Assembly (NCBI GenBank): GCA_022826645.1
Contig: JAJDUM010000033.1
Span: 1 to 64,000 of the forward strand
From: Candidatus Poribacteria bacterium
Lineage (GTDB): Bacteria; Poribacteria; WGA-4E; PCPOR2b
DNA length: 64,000 bases
Direction of reading: 5' to 3'
In this document: piece after piece, positions 22,958 to 32,167 of the stretch
How positions within the stretch are numbered: position 1 is the first letter of the stretch
Layout: every line of letters starts with the position of its first letter
Program-made: the position numbers and the translations under genes
The notes under the pieces: model-generated
The model's input: the letters and a program-made list of their open reading frames with translations, nothing else
What the model was told of the DNA's origin: nothing
Databases searched by the model: none

Positions 22958-23947
22958 ATGTTCAAAAAAAATTGGCTCATTTATGGTTTGCTTTTTCTGT
23001 TACTTGGATTCACTATCGGCACGGCGGATGCAGCGAAGTTCAAGGTTGCCTTGATGACACCCGGCTCAATCAGCGATGCCGGATGGAACGCGCTGGCTTA
23101 CGAGGGGCTTCAGCGGATTGAAAAGGAGCTGGGCGTTGAGGTCAGTCATGTCGAGAGCAAAGCCCCATCGCAGTGGGAGGAACATTTTCGGTTCTATGCG
23201 AGCAAGGGGTACGATCTGATATTTGGCCACGGGTTCGAGTACCAGGAGCCCGCAAAATCTGTCGCGCCCGATTTTCCGGATACGGTGTTTATTGCAACCT
23301 CCGGAAGCACGGTTACGGATAACGTCGCATCGATTGTGTTTGAGCTCGAGGAGGCAACCTATCTGCTGGGAGTCATTGCCGGAACAATGAGCAAAACAGG
23401 CAAGATTGGACTTATCGGCGGCATGAACATCCCACCGATCAACAGCACCTTTCACGCCCTTGAGGAAGGGGCGAAATCTGTCAATCCAGCTATCAAAGTC
23501 GCGCAATCCTACGTCGGCGATTGGGAGAACATCGGAAAAGGCAAAGAGTTGGCGTTGTCCCAGATTACGGAGGGCGCGGATTTCATCTTCCACAATGCAG
23601 ATGCTGCCGGGCGTGGGGTTTTTCACGCTGTCGAAGAGAGCCGCAAAGCCGGTAAGGACGTTTATGCTTTCGGTTCAAATCTCGATCAGAACGACATCGC
23701 CCCCGATGCAATCCTTGCGAGTGCCGTTATTGATACAAAAGCCTTTGTGTACATCGCCGACTTGGTTCAGAGCGGCAAATTTGAACCCCAGGTGATGTGG
23801 ATGGGGATGTCGCTTAATGAGACGGTGAAGCTGGTCTACAACCCGAGACTGAAAGATCGCGTCCCTGAAGCTCTCCGTGCCAAAATTGAGAAACTTCGCC
23901 AGGATATTCTTGCCGGTAAGTTCAAGGCGCCTCGTGTGAAATTTTAG
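22958..23947 (+). CDS. BMP family ABC transporter substrate-binding protein
   Basis: A 329-residue periplasmic binding protein of the BMP/Med family, whose members bind nucleosides or related ligands. A Sec signal peptide is evident (KKNW, hydrophobic core, then GTADAAKF with an AxA site), with no lipobox Cys, unlike many Gram-positive members. Family motifs are TPGSISDAGWNALAYEG and the central LIGGMNIPPINS and NADAAGRGVF. ATG 22958 is favoured, with GAGG upstream. It is under a consensus promoter and upstream of an enolase-superfamily gene and the matching BMP-type ATPase, so the ligand may be a sugar acid or nucleoside. Confidence 0.9.
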   Translation: MFKKNWLIYGLLFLLLGFTIGTADAAKFKVALMTPGSISDAGWNALAYEGLQRIEKELGVEVSHVESKAPSQWEEHFRFYASKGYDLIFGHGFEYQEPAKSVAPDFPDTVFIATSGSTVTDNVASIVFELEEATYLLGVIAGTMSKTGKIGLIGGMNIPPINSTFHALEEGAKSVNPAIKVAQSYVGDWENIGKGKELALSQITEGADFIFHNADAAGRGVFHAVEESRKAGKDVYAFGSNLDQNDIAPDAILASAVIDTKAFVYIADLVQSGKFEPQVMWMGMSLNETVKLVYNPRLKDRVPEALRAKIEKLRQDILAGKFKAPRVKF

Positions 23948-24068
23948 AAGTCTATCCTACCGGTACAAGAAATGACACATTGTGCGTTGCTACCTGAAGG
24001 AGATCCCAAGCATCCATGGGGCGATCCTTGCGCATCGGGAGCGAGGTAGGAACAAACAGGTTCTATCT

Positions 24069-25181
24069 ATGAAAATTACCGAAATTGAAGCCTTGCATCT
24101 ACGTTTGCCTGTTGTTCAAGAGGTCGCCGACGGCACCCAAGATTGTCTCATTGTGCGAGTGCACACGGACACCGGACTCACCGGATTGGGCGAGGTGGTC
24201 TCCTGCTCGTATGTCGCCCGGTCGGTTATTGAGGCTCCTCGTTCCGCCCCTTTTCGGCACGGTTTGGCTGCCATTGTCAACGGCATGGATGCGGAAGATA
24301 TAGACGGTGTGTTCCGGGCAATGGTCGAAGGCACCGCTTGGTACGGTCCCGGTGGCGTTACCCGACAGGCAATGAGTGGGATCGATATGGCGCTGTGGGA
24401 TCTCCGCGGTAAGGCGATGGATAAGCCCGTCCGTGCGCTACTCAGCGATACTCCGGTCGACGCGATACCGTGTTATGCGAGTGTTCTCTGGCCCCAACGC
24501 CCAGAGTTGGTAGCGGCATCCGCACAGGGGTTCTTGGAGCAGGGGTACGGAGCAGTGAAATACGGTTGGGCACCGATGGGACCAGACCCGGACCTCGACG
24601 AGGCGTTGGTCGCTGCTGCCCGTGACGCGCTGGGACCTGACATAAACCTGATGGTCGATGCTGGTCGCGCTTGGGATGCGCAAACGGCACTGAAGCGCGT
24701 CGAGCGGTTCCAGAAATACGATGTTTTCTGGCTCGAAGAGCCATTGAATCCCTACAACACGGTAGGATATAGGACGCTCTCCGAATCCTCGTCGATACCG
24801 ATCGCCGCGGGCGAGGCGGTGACGTTAGTCGAGGAGTACGAGACCCTGCTCAAAGACGGCCGTATACAGGTGGTTCAGCCCGACCTAGGCCGAGTTGGGG
24901 GTATTACCGGGGGAAGAAGAATTGCCGCTTTGGCACAAGATACCGGTGTGTGGGCTGTCCCTCATGCTTTTGGTACTGGTGTCCTGCTTGCCGCCTCTGC
25001 CCAATGGGCTGCCTCTTTCAAAAAACCGATGACCGAATTTACGCGCGCTTCGTCTCCGCTGGCGCAAGACTTGGTTAAGCATAGCATGAGTTTCCGCGAT
25101 GGGGAATTGCACCTAACTGATGCGCCGGGATTGGGTGTGGAATTAGACACGCAGGTCGTCGAAACATATCGTGTGAATTAG
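24069..25181 (+). CDS. mandelate racemase / muconate lactonizing enzyme family protein (enolase superfamily)
   Basis: A 370-residue enolase-superfamily enzyme, N-terminal capping domain plus TIM barrel. Metal ligands are visible as MVDAGRAWD (Asp), WLEEPLNPY (Glu) and AAGEAVTL (Glu). The Lys position is in AVKYGW, and the late base is His in VPHAFGTG, the pattern of the mandelate racemase or sugar-acid dehydratase branch. ATG 24069 (MKITEIEALHLRLP) is the natural family start; the longer frame from 23982 has no support. It lies between the transport binding protein and its ATPase, suggesting that the imported compound is its substrate. Confidence 0.9.
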   Translation: MKITEIEALHLRLPVVQEVADGTQDCLIVRVHTDTGLTGLGEVVSCSYVARSVIEAPRSAPFRHGLAAIVNGMDAEDIDGVFRAMVEGTAWYGPGGVTRQAMSGIDMALWDLRGKAMDKPVRALLSDTPVDAIPCYASVLWPQRPELVAASAQGFLEQGYGAVKYGWAPMGPDPDLDEALVAAARDALGPDINLMVDAGRAWDAQTALKRVERFQKYDVFWLEEPLNPYNTVGYRTLSESSSIPIAAGEAVTLVEEYETLLKDGRIQVVQPDLGRVGGITGGRRIAALAQDTGVWAVPHAFGTGVLLAASAQWAASFKKPMTEFTRASSPLAQDLVKHSMSFRDGELHLTDAPGLGVELDTQVVETYRVN

Positions 25182-25249
25182 CGCGTCACGACAGAAACGA
25201 TATTTCCGCCGAGCGTCAATCGGGCGCTGAATGAAGGGGAATTTAGCCA

Positions 25250-26791
25250 TTGGCATCACTCGCACTTGAACTGCACGGCGTCACCAAAGCGTTCGGAAAC
25301 AACGTCGCCGTGGATAGCGTGGACTTCGCGCTAGAGCGGGGAGAGATTCACACCCTACTCGGTGAGAATGGTGCGGGTAAGTCTACGCTGATGAATCTGA
25401 TCTACGGCTTGTATCAACCCGATGCCGGGGAGATTCTGGTAGGCGGAAAGCCGTGCGTTGTCGATTCCCCAAAGATGGCGATTGCTTCGGGGTTGGGTAT
25501 GGTGCATCAGCACTTTATGCTGGTGCCTTCCTTGAGCGTGGCTGAAAATATCGCGCTTACTTCCGGGCGTGGGACATTTCGATTTCGCCGATCCGAAGCG
25601 GAGAAAAGTGTCCGGCAGCTTTCCACCCGTTACGGTCTGTCTATCTCACCGCAAACGAAGGTCTGGCAGCTTTCGGTTGGGCTCCAGCAGCGGGTCGAGA
25701 TTCTGAAGGCACTTTCAGCGGATGCACAAATCTTGATCCTTGACGAGCCGACCGCGGTGCTATCCCCACAGGAGATTACAGAACTGTTCGCCATCCTCCG
25801 TCGTCTCAAGTCGGACGGGCATTCCATTATCTTCATCAGTCATAAGCTGAAGGAGGTGATGGAAATCAGCGATCGGATTACTGTGCTGCGTCGCGGCAAA
25901 AAGGTCGCTACGACGAAGGTTGCAGACACGTCACCTACCCAACTGGCGAAACAGATGGTCGGACACGAGCTGCCAGAGATTCAACGAAACACACAAGTCC
26001 CCGGTTCCCCAATCCTTGAAATCCGGAATTTAACCGCTGCAGACCACGATGGTCGGCAGGTCGTTGATGGTCCCTCGTTTGATGTTCGCGCCGGCGAGAT
26101 TGTGGGGATCGCCGGGATTGATGGCAATGGACAGATTGAGCTTGCCGAGACGATTGTTGGGCTCCGCAGGTCTCAGAGTGGCAGCGTCCGTTTTAACGGA
26201 CAACCGATCACCAATCTTCCGACGAGCAAAAGTCGTCAATTGGGATATGGCTATATCCCCGAAGACCGACAGGCTGAAGGGCTCATCCTGAGTTTCACGG
26301 TCGCGGAGAATCTGATTCTCAACGTTCATCAACTCAAAGGATATCGATCAAAACTTGTGAAAGGTTGGGGGGCGTTTTTAGATCTTAAACGGATCGACGC
26401 TGATAGCGAGGCGCTCATCCGAAGTTATGACGTGCGCACGACCCACACCCATGCACCGGCGGGATCGTTATCCGGGGGCAATCAACAGAAGGTTGTTATC
26501 GCACGGGAACTCTCACAAGAGCCGCAACTGTTGTTGGCTGTTAATCCGACCCGCGGATTGGATATCGGTGCCGCTGACTACACACATCAGCAATTTCTCG
26601 AGCAACGTCGGCAGCAACGCGCTGTCTTGCTTATCTCCACAGAACTTGATGAGGTCTTGGCGTTGAGTGACCGGATCTTTGTGATGTATAGAGGTGGATT
26701 AACTGAGGCGACCGAGTTTCGGGATGACCTGTCCAAAATTGGACTGTTGATGACAGGGAATTGGCAACATGAACTGGAGCAAGTGAGTTAA
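25250..26791 (+). CDS. BMP/ribose-type ABC transporter ATP-binding protein (two NBDs)
   Basis: A 513-residue dual ATPase of the RbsA/NupO type. NBD1 has Walker A GENGAGKST (about residue 38), signature LSVGLQQRVEI and Walker B LILDEPTAV. NBD2 has a degenerate Walker A (GIAGIDGNGQ), signature LSGGNQQK, and an altered Walker B (LLLAVNPTRGLD), as is usual in this subfamily. The start is TTG 25250; GAAGGGGA lies 10 nt upstream and the family N-terminus LHGVTKAFGNN follows directly. No permease gene follows: the next gene is a CDF-like protein 17 nt later, so the membrane subunits must be elsewhere or lost. Confidence 0.9.
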   Translation: MASLALELHGVTKAFGNNVAVDSVDFALERGEIHTLLGENGAGKSTLMNLIYGLYQPDAGEILVGGKPCVVDSPKMAIASGLGMVHQHFMLVPSLSVAENIALTSGRGTFRFRRSEAEKSVRQLSTRYGLSISPQTKVWQLSVGLQQRVEILKALSADAQILILDEPTAVLSPQEITELFAILRRLKSDGHSIIFISHKLKEVMEISDRITVLRRGKKVATTKVADTSPTQLAKQMVGHELPEIQRNTQVPGSPILEIRNLTAADHDGRQVVDGPSFDVRAGEIVGIAGIDGNGQIELAETIVGLRRSQSGSVRFNGQPITNLPTSKSRQLGYGYIPEDRQAEGLILSFTVAENLILNVHQLKGYRSKLVKGWGAFLDLKRIDADSEALIRSYDVRTTHTHAPAGSLSGGNQQKVVIARELSQEPQLLLAVNPTRGLDIGAADYTHQQFLEQRRQQRAVLLISTELDEVLALSDRIFVMYRGGLTEATEFRDDLSKIGLLMTGNWQHELEQVS

Positions 26792-26808
26792 TTAGGAGGA
26801 ATATCTAA

Positions 26809-27471
26809 ATGTTACTAACACAGAAGGTCGCTGGTGAAAACATAGAAATGCAAGCATTTAGGTGGGCGTTACAGTTGACCGCATTTACGATCGGCTATAA
26901 TTTCCTGGAAGGGACAGTTTCAACTTTGCTGGGGTTTCAAGACGAAACGCTCGCACTTTTCGGTTTTGGAGTAGATAGCTTTATTGAGGTAATTTCAGCA
27001 ATCGGTATCGCTCATATGATTACTCGAATCCGCCGTTTTCCAGATGTATCAAGGGATAGATTTGAAATCACTGCGCTACGTATTACAGGAACCTGTTTTT
27101 ATCTTCTAACGGCGGGGCTTGTTATTACTGCGGTTCTCAATATCGTTCAAGGCCATCAACCTGAAACAACCTTCTGGGGAATTGTCATTTCAGCGATTTC
27201 AATTGTTACCATGTGGATTCTAATTGTTTTGAAGATGAGGGTTGGCAAGCAGTTAGATTCTCAACCCATCATCGCTGATGCGAAATGCACGAAGGTATGT
27301 CTTTACATGTCATTTGTCCTATTAGGGTCAAGTTTCATATACGAATTGACGCACATAGGCTACTTAGATAGCATCGCTGCTCTGGGGATTGCCTATTTTG
27401 CAGCAAAGGAAGGTAAAGAGTCATTTGAAAAGGCACAAGGTAAAGCCTCATGCTGCGATTGTGAAGAATAG
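26809..27471 (+). CDS. cation transporter-like membrane protein (CDF-family-like)
   Basis: A 220-residue protein with five or six hydrophobic segments. GYNFLEGTVSTLLG and FGFGVDSFIEVISAIGIA resemble transmembrane helices 1-2 of cation diffusion facilitators, including the helix-2 Asp, and HIGYLDSIAALGIAYFAAKEG resembles the helix-5 DxxxA pattern. The usual cytoplasmic C-terminal domain is absent; instead a Cys-rich tail (ASCCDCEE) ends the protein, which could bind metal. AGGAGG precedes the ATG. It is 17 nt behind the ABC ATPase gene, but is not an ABC permease. Its stop codon overlaps the end of a family A repeat. Confidence 0.75.
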   Translation: MLLTQKVAGENIEMQAFRWALQLTAFTIGYNFLEGTVSTLLGFQDETLALFGFGVDSFIEVISAIGIAHMITRIRRFPDVSRDRFEITALRITGTCFYLLTAGLVITAVLNIVQGHQPETTFWGIVISAISIVTMWILIVLKMRVGKQLDSQPIIADAKCTKVCLYMSFVLLGSSFIYELTHIGYLDSIAALGIAYFAAKEGKESFEKAQGKASCCDCEE

Positions 27472-27628
27472 GACTTACGCAGCGCGTTCATAAGTTCCCC
27501 TGATAAGGGGGATTTAGGGGGTTAAAAATCAAGGTTCATATAAAAAGAGAATGCAAAGCGCGAAGATAAACCGAGTTTTTTCTTGAAAACTCGGTTTCTG
27601 TTACACGACTGAAGTGAGTGGGTCCTAT
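27469..27628. repeat. degenerate MITE-like repeat family A, containing hairpin D
   Basis: The left end TAGGACTTACGCAG overlaps the stop codon of the CDF-like gene. The right end (complement of TAGGACCCACTCACTTCAG) is degenerate. CCCCTGATAAGGGG is an internal hairpin. The element separates two convergent genes. Confidence 0.5.
27568..27597 (+). terminator. terminator-like hairpin repeat D, copy 3
   Basis: The perfect 12-bp stem AAACCGAGTTTT/AAAACTCGGTTT with loop TTCTTG sits between convergent genes (stops at 27471 and 27634). It could terminate in both directions because both flanks are A/T-rich inside the stem. Confidence 0.65.
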
Positions 27629-27633
27629 CCGGT

Positions 27634-28641
27634 TCAAGCGGTCTTATCTGTCAAGAATAGACTGAACCATTTGACCATCCACTCAAAGTATTGGACCAGA
27701 AAGCGATGGTTGCCGTCCGGCTGGTAGACCTTAAATCGCTCCGGGTGTCCCGCCGATGCATAGACCGGAGCCACAACCTGAATTAGCTCATCTACCCCCT
27801 TGCGGGGCATGTCCTCGTCCTCCGTGGGTGCCACCATCATGAGCGGACGCGGTGCTATACACGCAGCGACAACCTCCGGATGGTCAAAGTAACGGAGCAT
27901 GTGGGGGATGAAGAAGTAGGCACTGTGGCGTTCGATGTCTCCTTCGTGGATAACGGTTGCCATACGTCCCAAGCCTCCGCAAATCGGCGCACCCGCCCGA
28001 ATCCAAGGCGCAGCTGCCATCGCATACCACGTCGCATTCCCTCCGAGTGACATGCCGGTAATTCCAATCCTATCTGAATCGACCCTGTCGTTCGCTGCGA
28101 GAATACGCGCTGCCCTCAGCGTTTCTTCGACAAGGATTCCCATCTGCGGCCGGCCGTAGGGTGTGAGAAGTTTGCCTTCAAGATTCCAGTGTTCTATGTC
28201 AGGCCGTCGGGTGACGCTGCCTTTGGGTGAAATCGCCAACGTTGCGAAGCCGCGTCGTGCCAGTTCACACGCCCAACCGATCAGCCTGCCGGGTGGGTCT
28301 TCCGCTTGATAAAACTGTTGATGGGCAATCTGTTCAGCAGAGCCGCCTGTTCCGGGGATGCAGACAACACCGGGCAGTTTCTTATTCGATCCGTTGAGCG
28401 GGGTCATGATGAACCCCGGAACTGCCTCACCGAGTGAGTTCGCGTATGTCAGCTGCGTGACGCGAATGCGCACTTCCTCTCCGTGCTGAGAATCCAAGAC
28501 TTGCGTCGTTCCCTCCGAGAAGTCAACCTCTTTGGGAATTTCATCCAAACCCAGCAGCTCTAATAGTTTTGAACGCACCGCGTCTTTCGGAACATGCGCC
28601 GGAAACGCCGGTCGGATGCCCTTTGGAATAACGTCAGACAT
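27634..28641 (-). CDS. alpha/beta hydrolase, acetyl xylan esterase / dienelactone hydrolase type
   Basis: A 335-residue alpha/beta-hydrolase. The nucleophile elbow is GITGMSLGGNATWY (Ser near residue 197), the oxyanion region is PGTGGSAEQI, and a late His is in DGNHRFL, giving a plausible Ser-Asp-His triad. The central FATLAISPKGSVTRRPD resembles cephalosporin-C-deacetylase or acetyl-xylan-esterase-like proteins. GGGAGAGGG lies upstream of the ATG. No signal peptide. It lies 34 nt downstream of a PhyH oxygenase on the same strand and is probably co-transcribed with it. Substrate unknown. Confidence 0.85.
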   Translation of the reverse strand: MSDVIPKGIRPAFPAHVPKDAVRSKLLELLGLDEIPKEVDFSEGTTQVLDSQHGEEVRIRVTQLTYANSLGEAVPGFIMTPLNGSNKKLPGVVCIPGTGGSAEQIAHQQFYQAEDPPGRLIGWACELARRGFATLAISPKGSVTRRPDIEHWNLEGKLLTPYGRPQMGILVEETLRAARILAANDRVDSDRIGITGMSLGGNATWYAMAAAPWIRAGAPICGGLGRMATVIHEGDIERHSAYFFIPHMLRYFDHPEVVAACIAPRPLMMVAPTEDEDMPRKGVDELIQVVAPVYASAGHPERFKVYQPDGNHRFLVQYFEWMVKWFSLFLTDKTA

Positions 28642-28675
28642 TCACCCTCTCCCGCAGAAACCGCTCTCTGATACG

Positions 28676-29419
28676 CTACTTCAGTCGAAGGATCTCACGC
28701 TGCTCCTCTGACAAGCCATCCATGACGTGATCGCTAAAGATCAAGCTCTGGCCGCCCCAATCGGGCATGTATCCGATGCTGTAGCAGTAGTAAAGCGTAC
28801 GGCGTGGACGCTCCGAGGTGTTCACAACTGAACCGTGTGTTAAGGCTTCGGTGAAAATAATCGCGTCACCCGCTTTGGCAGGGATAGGCGTCAATACCGG
28901 ATTTTCATCAGGATGGCTGCCCCAAGGTCTGACAAAGTTGCTCTTGTGTGCTCCCGGAATGACGGCAAAGCATCCATCCTCAACATCGCAATCCAGCAGC
29001 GGAAATACGGCTTTGGTCAGCGTTGATACCATTTGACCGTTGCGGCAATGGTACTGGCATTTGGGGATGATTGGGGTGCCGTGCATGTGTAGTCCTGTAT
29101 AACCGCCGCCCCACCGATAGATTGTGTAGGTATGGTTGAGTCGGTACGGACCGCCGGTCACGGCTTCAACGACATCCAACACTTCAGGAAGGTCGATCAG
29201 TGGATTAAAAACAGGATCGGCTTCAAGAATATTGGAGATGTAGAGTTCCTGTTCTGTCTTGGGTGTGCCGAGACAGAGCGGTGGTGGATAGTCTTCCGGT
29301 GGCATATCTTCCAAGGGATCTAATGCCTTGTTACACGCTTTCACCACAGATTGAGGTACTACATCTTCTAAGACAATATAACCTTGTAGGTCAAATAGAT
29401 ATTTTTGTTCTTCTGTCAT
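28676..29419 (-). CDS. phytanoyl-CoA dioxygenase (PhyH) family protein with altered HxD motif
   Basis: A 247-residue PhyH-fold protein. AGGAGG precedes the ATG. The distal His is in ALTHGSVVN (His195) and the 2-oxoglutarate Arg is in SERPRRTLYY. At the place of the HxD metal motif the sequence reads GLHMHGTP (residues 110-116), with no Asp or Glu two residues after either His. Loss of the carboxylate ligand is known from 2-oxoglutarate-dependent halogenases, where Gly or Ala takes its place, but also from inactive or differently liganded oxygenases. It lies upstream of the esterase-like gene. Family is clear; catalytic type is uncertain. Confidence 0.85.
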   Translation of the reverse strand: MTEEQKYLFDLQGYIVLEDVVPQSVVKACNKALDPLEDMPPEDYPPPLCLGTPKTEQELYISNILEADPVFNPLIDLPEVLDVVEAVTGGPYRLNHTYTIYRWGGGYTGLHMHGTPIIPKCQYHCRNGQMVSTLTKAVFPLLDCDVEDGCFAVIPGAHKSNFVRPWGSHPDENPVLTPIPAKAGDAIIFTEALTHGSVVNTSERPRRTLYYCYSIGYMPDWGGQSLIFSDHVMDGLSEEQREILRLK

Positions 29420-29499
29420 CTTTCCCGCCTCCTTAGCTGTCGGTTATTAGCTCCGTAAATTGATTTCGATTTGACACGCTTTTCCCTTTCTTATGAACG

Positions 29500-30354
29500 T
29501 TAGGGCCACTGTGTTTCAAAAGCATCGGTCCCGTCCCCGTATACCAGCTTGCCGTACGCCTCCCAAAGTGGTAGATTTTCTGAGAGGTGTTCCGTACCCC
29601 GCAAGGCGATTAGGTTCTCCTCCAGCTGTGCCGGTGTTGTTGGTGCGGTCAAGGCGATGTCGACGGCGGGATGGTGCAGAACATATTGATAGCAATCTGC
29701 AGCGGTTGGCACGGGACCGTCCCAATCTCGATGTCCTGTCAGTAACGACCCCCACCGTGTGCACGTAAATGCAACGACCGGAACCTCAGCGTTGAGCGCT
29801 GCAGGGAGTACCTGCTCTTCCGCGCCCCGATGCGCCATGTTATACCTGTGCATGAGCACATCAATGCTGCCGCTCTCTATCAGTTCTACTGCCATTGGTC
29901 GGTTGTGCGTTGTGGCACCGACGTAACGGATGCGCCCCTCTGCTTTCCATCGGTGGAGTTCCTCAAACACGCCCCCTGCACCGAGCAGCGTTTCCATGTC
30001 ATCACCGGGCGAGACATACTCCGCGTAGAAGATATCCACTGTGTCTGCCGCCAGTTGATCGCACACCTGATCGAGATAGGAGCTCAATGTTTTGAGGTTT
30101 CGGGATTCGCTTCCCGTTGCTATGGCCACCGATTCTCGATTGTCGTGTATCAGGGATTTCAGCTCACCGATGAGTCTTGGATATGACTGGTTGTAGAAGA
30201 AGAAGTAGTTGATACCTGCATCGTAAGCGGTGGCAACGCAACCCTCCTCCATGTCTGGATTGCCAGCCAGACCAAGTGACTGCACCGGTTGGTTCATTAG
30301 GGTTGTTATCTTGGCAGTTTTTTCCATGGGCTGTTCCCATTTTCTTGTTGTCAC
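29500..30354 (-). CDS. aldo/keto reductase family protein, catalytic residues altered
   Basis: A 284-residue TIM-barrel protein of the aldo/keto reductase type: SLGLAGNPDMEEGC near the start, DAGINYFFFYNQSYPR (Asp and Tyr region), the AEGRIRYVGATTHN strand, and the late cofactor region ALTAPTTPAQLEENL. In canonical members a Lys and a His complete the tetrad; here the matching places read IATGSES and VDIFYAEYVSP, apparently without them. Start is GTG 30354, with TAGGAGG 7 nt upstream, and a good promoter is just behind it. It could be a non-catalytic or unusual member; alignment is by eye. Confidence 0.8.
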   Translation of the reverse strand: MTTRKWEQPMEKTAKITTLMNQPVQSLGLAGNPDMEEGCVATAYDAGINYFFFYNQSYPRLIGELKSLIHDNRESVAIATGSESRNLKTLSSYLDQVCDQLAADTVDIFYAEYVSPGDDMETLLGAGGVFEELHRWKAEGRIRYVGATTHNRPMAVELIESGSIDVLMHRYNMAHRGAEEQVLPAALNAEVPVVAFTCTRWGSLLTGHRDWDGPVPTAADCYQYVLHHPAVDIALTAPTTPAQLEENLIALRGTEHLSENLPLWEAYGKLVYGDGTDAFETQWP

Positions 30355-30378
30355 AATAGCCTCCTATCGGGCGTTTCC

Positions 30379-30406
30379 ATTATATACCTTTGAGTCCCTA
30401 TGTCAA
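30379..30406 (-). promoter_or_regulatory. consensus sigma-70-type promoter of the aldo/keto reductase gene
   Basis: On the minus strand TTGACA (30406-30401) and TATAAT (30384-30379) are 16 nt apart. The GTG start at 30354 follows 25 nt after the -10 element, so the leader would be short. Confidence 0.75.
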
Positions 30407-30476
30407 CCAAATTTTTCTATACATCCGCCCGGAGGTATGGTAACATAGCCGAGGTGGAAGCGAAGCGGGAGATGAT

Positions 30477-32000
30477 TCACAATTCCCTACTATTTTCCAA
30501 GTCTGACACGTAAAAGACAAGCCCAACAAGAAACCAGAAAATTAACAGTGATCGTTGGTGGAGAATCTGATCTGCGAGGCCGTAGACAAGGGCGGAAATC
30601 AGGAAACCGCTGCATCCGACAAACAGACCGAAACACCAAAAGTCGTCCCTTTTGCGTAGCGAAAAAAGCTGGCGGAAGATGAGAAAGAGTATCGCTAAAA
30701 ACAGAATTAGCGATGGAATCCCCTGTTCAACAGCGATGTGCAGATAGATGTTATGGGCGTGGTACGGCTTGTGATGGGCCCTTTCCGGCGCGTGTAATTG
30801 ATACTCATGACGGAATCGTCCCAATCCGATACCAGTGATTGGATATTTCGCTATTAGTTGGGCGGACGTTTTCCACCATTGGGGACGCTCACTCATAAAG
30901 CCCGATGGACGCTGGCGCATCGTCTCAAAGCGGTCCTTGACGGCTTGGGGCATTAAGAAGGGGGATAGGAGCGCGACGACCAGTAACCCCCAGAGTAGCT
31001 TCCGCTGAAAATAGATTGCGATATAAATCGTCGCAGCAAACACGCCAACCCATGCAGCGCGTGTGAGTGTGAGGACGAGGTTAGCGCCCATCACGCATAA
31101 GAGTCCCCCAAGAACCGCAATGGACTTCCAGTTTTGGGATACACGCAAATTCCGTTCTGATCCCGATTTTCGAGGACTCCGATCGGATCGGAGAAGTCCA
31201 AGACTCGCAACAAGATAGCCTATCGTTATCGGTAGGATGATTACCAGGTACGCTCCCAAATCGTTAGGCATCTTAAAAGTGCCAGCGAGCCGAGGTTCAA
31301 TCATATAAACTTTGAGCTGTCCCTCGCTTTTCCTGACTGCGTACTTGCGGTCGCTACTATTGTCGACTATCAGCCAATCACCCTGTTTTTTTGCGGGAAG
31401 AAGAGTCGCATTTTGGGAGAGTTTTCTGCCATTGTTCTGGTAAACTTGCCGCAAATCCTCCGGGACCTTAACGCCTTCATTGTGGTGATTTGCATCGTTA
31501 AAATAACTTTCTAACCTTGCCTCCACGTCGAACATATAAGCCGTTCCCATGTGTGTGCCGGTTGCGTAAAAGTATAGACCAAGAACAGAGGAGAACCCTC
31601 CAGCAAACACAAAGGTGACGATGAGGTGACGCCAACGATTGCCCAGCCGGCTGTGAACCACCGCATAAAACAGTAATATGGCTCGAAGCAGCTTCCAGAA
31701 GTATCCTAAACTACTTGTTGCTGGGTGCGGTGCAAAGAGTGAAGCGACAAGCCCAAAGAGAAGAAAGACAGCAATCGGGAGGTCCAGCGGCGTTTTTATC
31801 CATTCGAATCGACGTTCGTGGCAGATACGCCCTACCCATCCAAACAATACGAGCAGTAGACTTACATTCAAGATTGGTGTTGCATAGCCAAATGGCATGA
31901 CGCACGCGAAAAGCAGAAAGCCGGCATAGATGGCAAGGTCAAAGCAATCGCTTGGGCGGCGATAATATTGGGTTGCGGTCAGTCGAATTTTATCTAACAT
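30477..32000 (-). CDS. O-antigen ligase family (WaaL/Wzy-type) membrane protein
   Basis: A 507-residue inner-membrane protein with about ten or more hydrophobic helices and one large periplasmic loop (residues 170-270, rich in Asn, Gln and charged residues). The Wzy_C-type region follows, including TLTRAAWVGVFAATIY and the conserved GIGLGRFRHEY and HAHNIYLHIAVEQGIPSL segment that marks O-antigen ligases. It would transfer or polymerise lipid-linked glycans at the outer face of the inner membrane. ATG 32000 is chosen as the start because the longer frame to 32123 overlaps the neighbouring region and adds a basic stretch. The gene stands alone, divergent from the WD40 gene. Confidence 0.85.
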   Translation of the reverse strand: MLDKIRLTATQYYRRPSDCFDLAIYAGFLLFACVMPFGYATPILNVSLLLVLFGWVGRICHERRFEWIKTPLDLPIAVFLLFGLVASLFAPHPATSSLGYFWKLLRAILLFYAVVHSRLGNRWRHLIVTFVFAGGFSSVLGLYFYATGTHMGTAYMFDVEARLESYFNDANHHNEGVKVPEDLRQVYQNNGRKLSQNATLLPAKKQGDWLIVDNSSDRKYAVRKSEGQLKVYMIEPRLAGTFKMPNDLGAYLVIILPITIGYLVASLGLLRSDRSPRKSGSERNLRVSQNWKSIAVLGGLLCVMGANLVLTLTRAAWVGVFAATIYIAIYFQRKLLWGLLVVALLSPFLMPQAVKDRFETMRQRPSGFMSERPQWWKTSAQLIAKYPITGIGLGRFRHEYQLHAPERAHHKPYHAHNIYLHIAVEQGIPSLILFLAILFLIFRQLFSLRKRDDFWCFGLFVGCSGFLISALVYGLADQILHQRSLLIFWFLVGLVFYVSDLENSREL

Positions 32001-32167
32001 GGTGTGTGTGGGCTTTGGAATGTGGGTCAAAACATAAGCTGCAATATGATGTCTATAAATGTAACATATTCGGCGTGAAAAGAACGAAAAAAATGACACA
32101 AGCGACCGGCGGAAATTCTCCAACTGCTTTGATAGGGTTTTTACGCTTTCATTGCTGGAGGTGTGTT

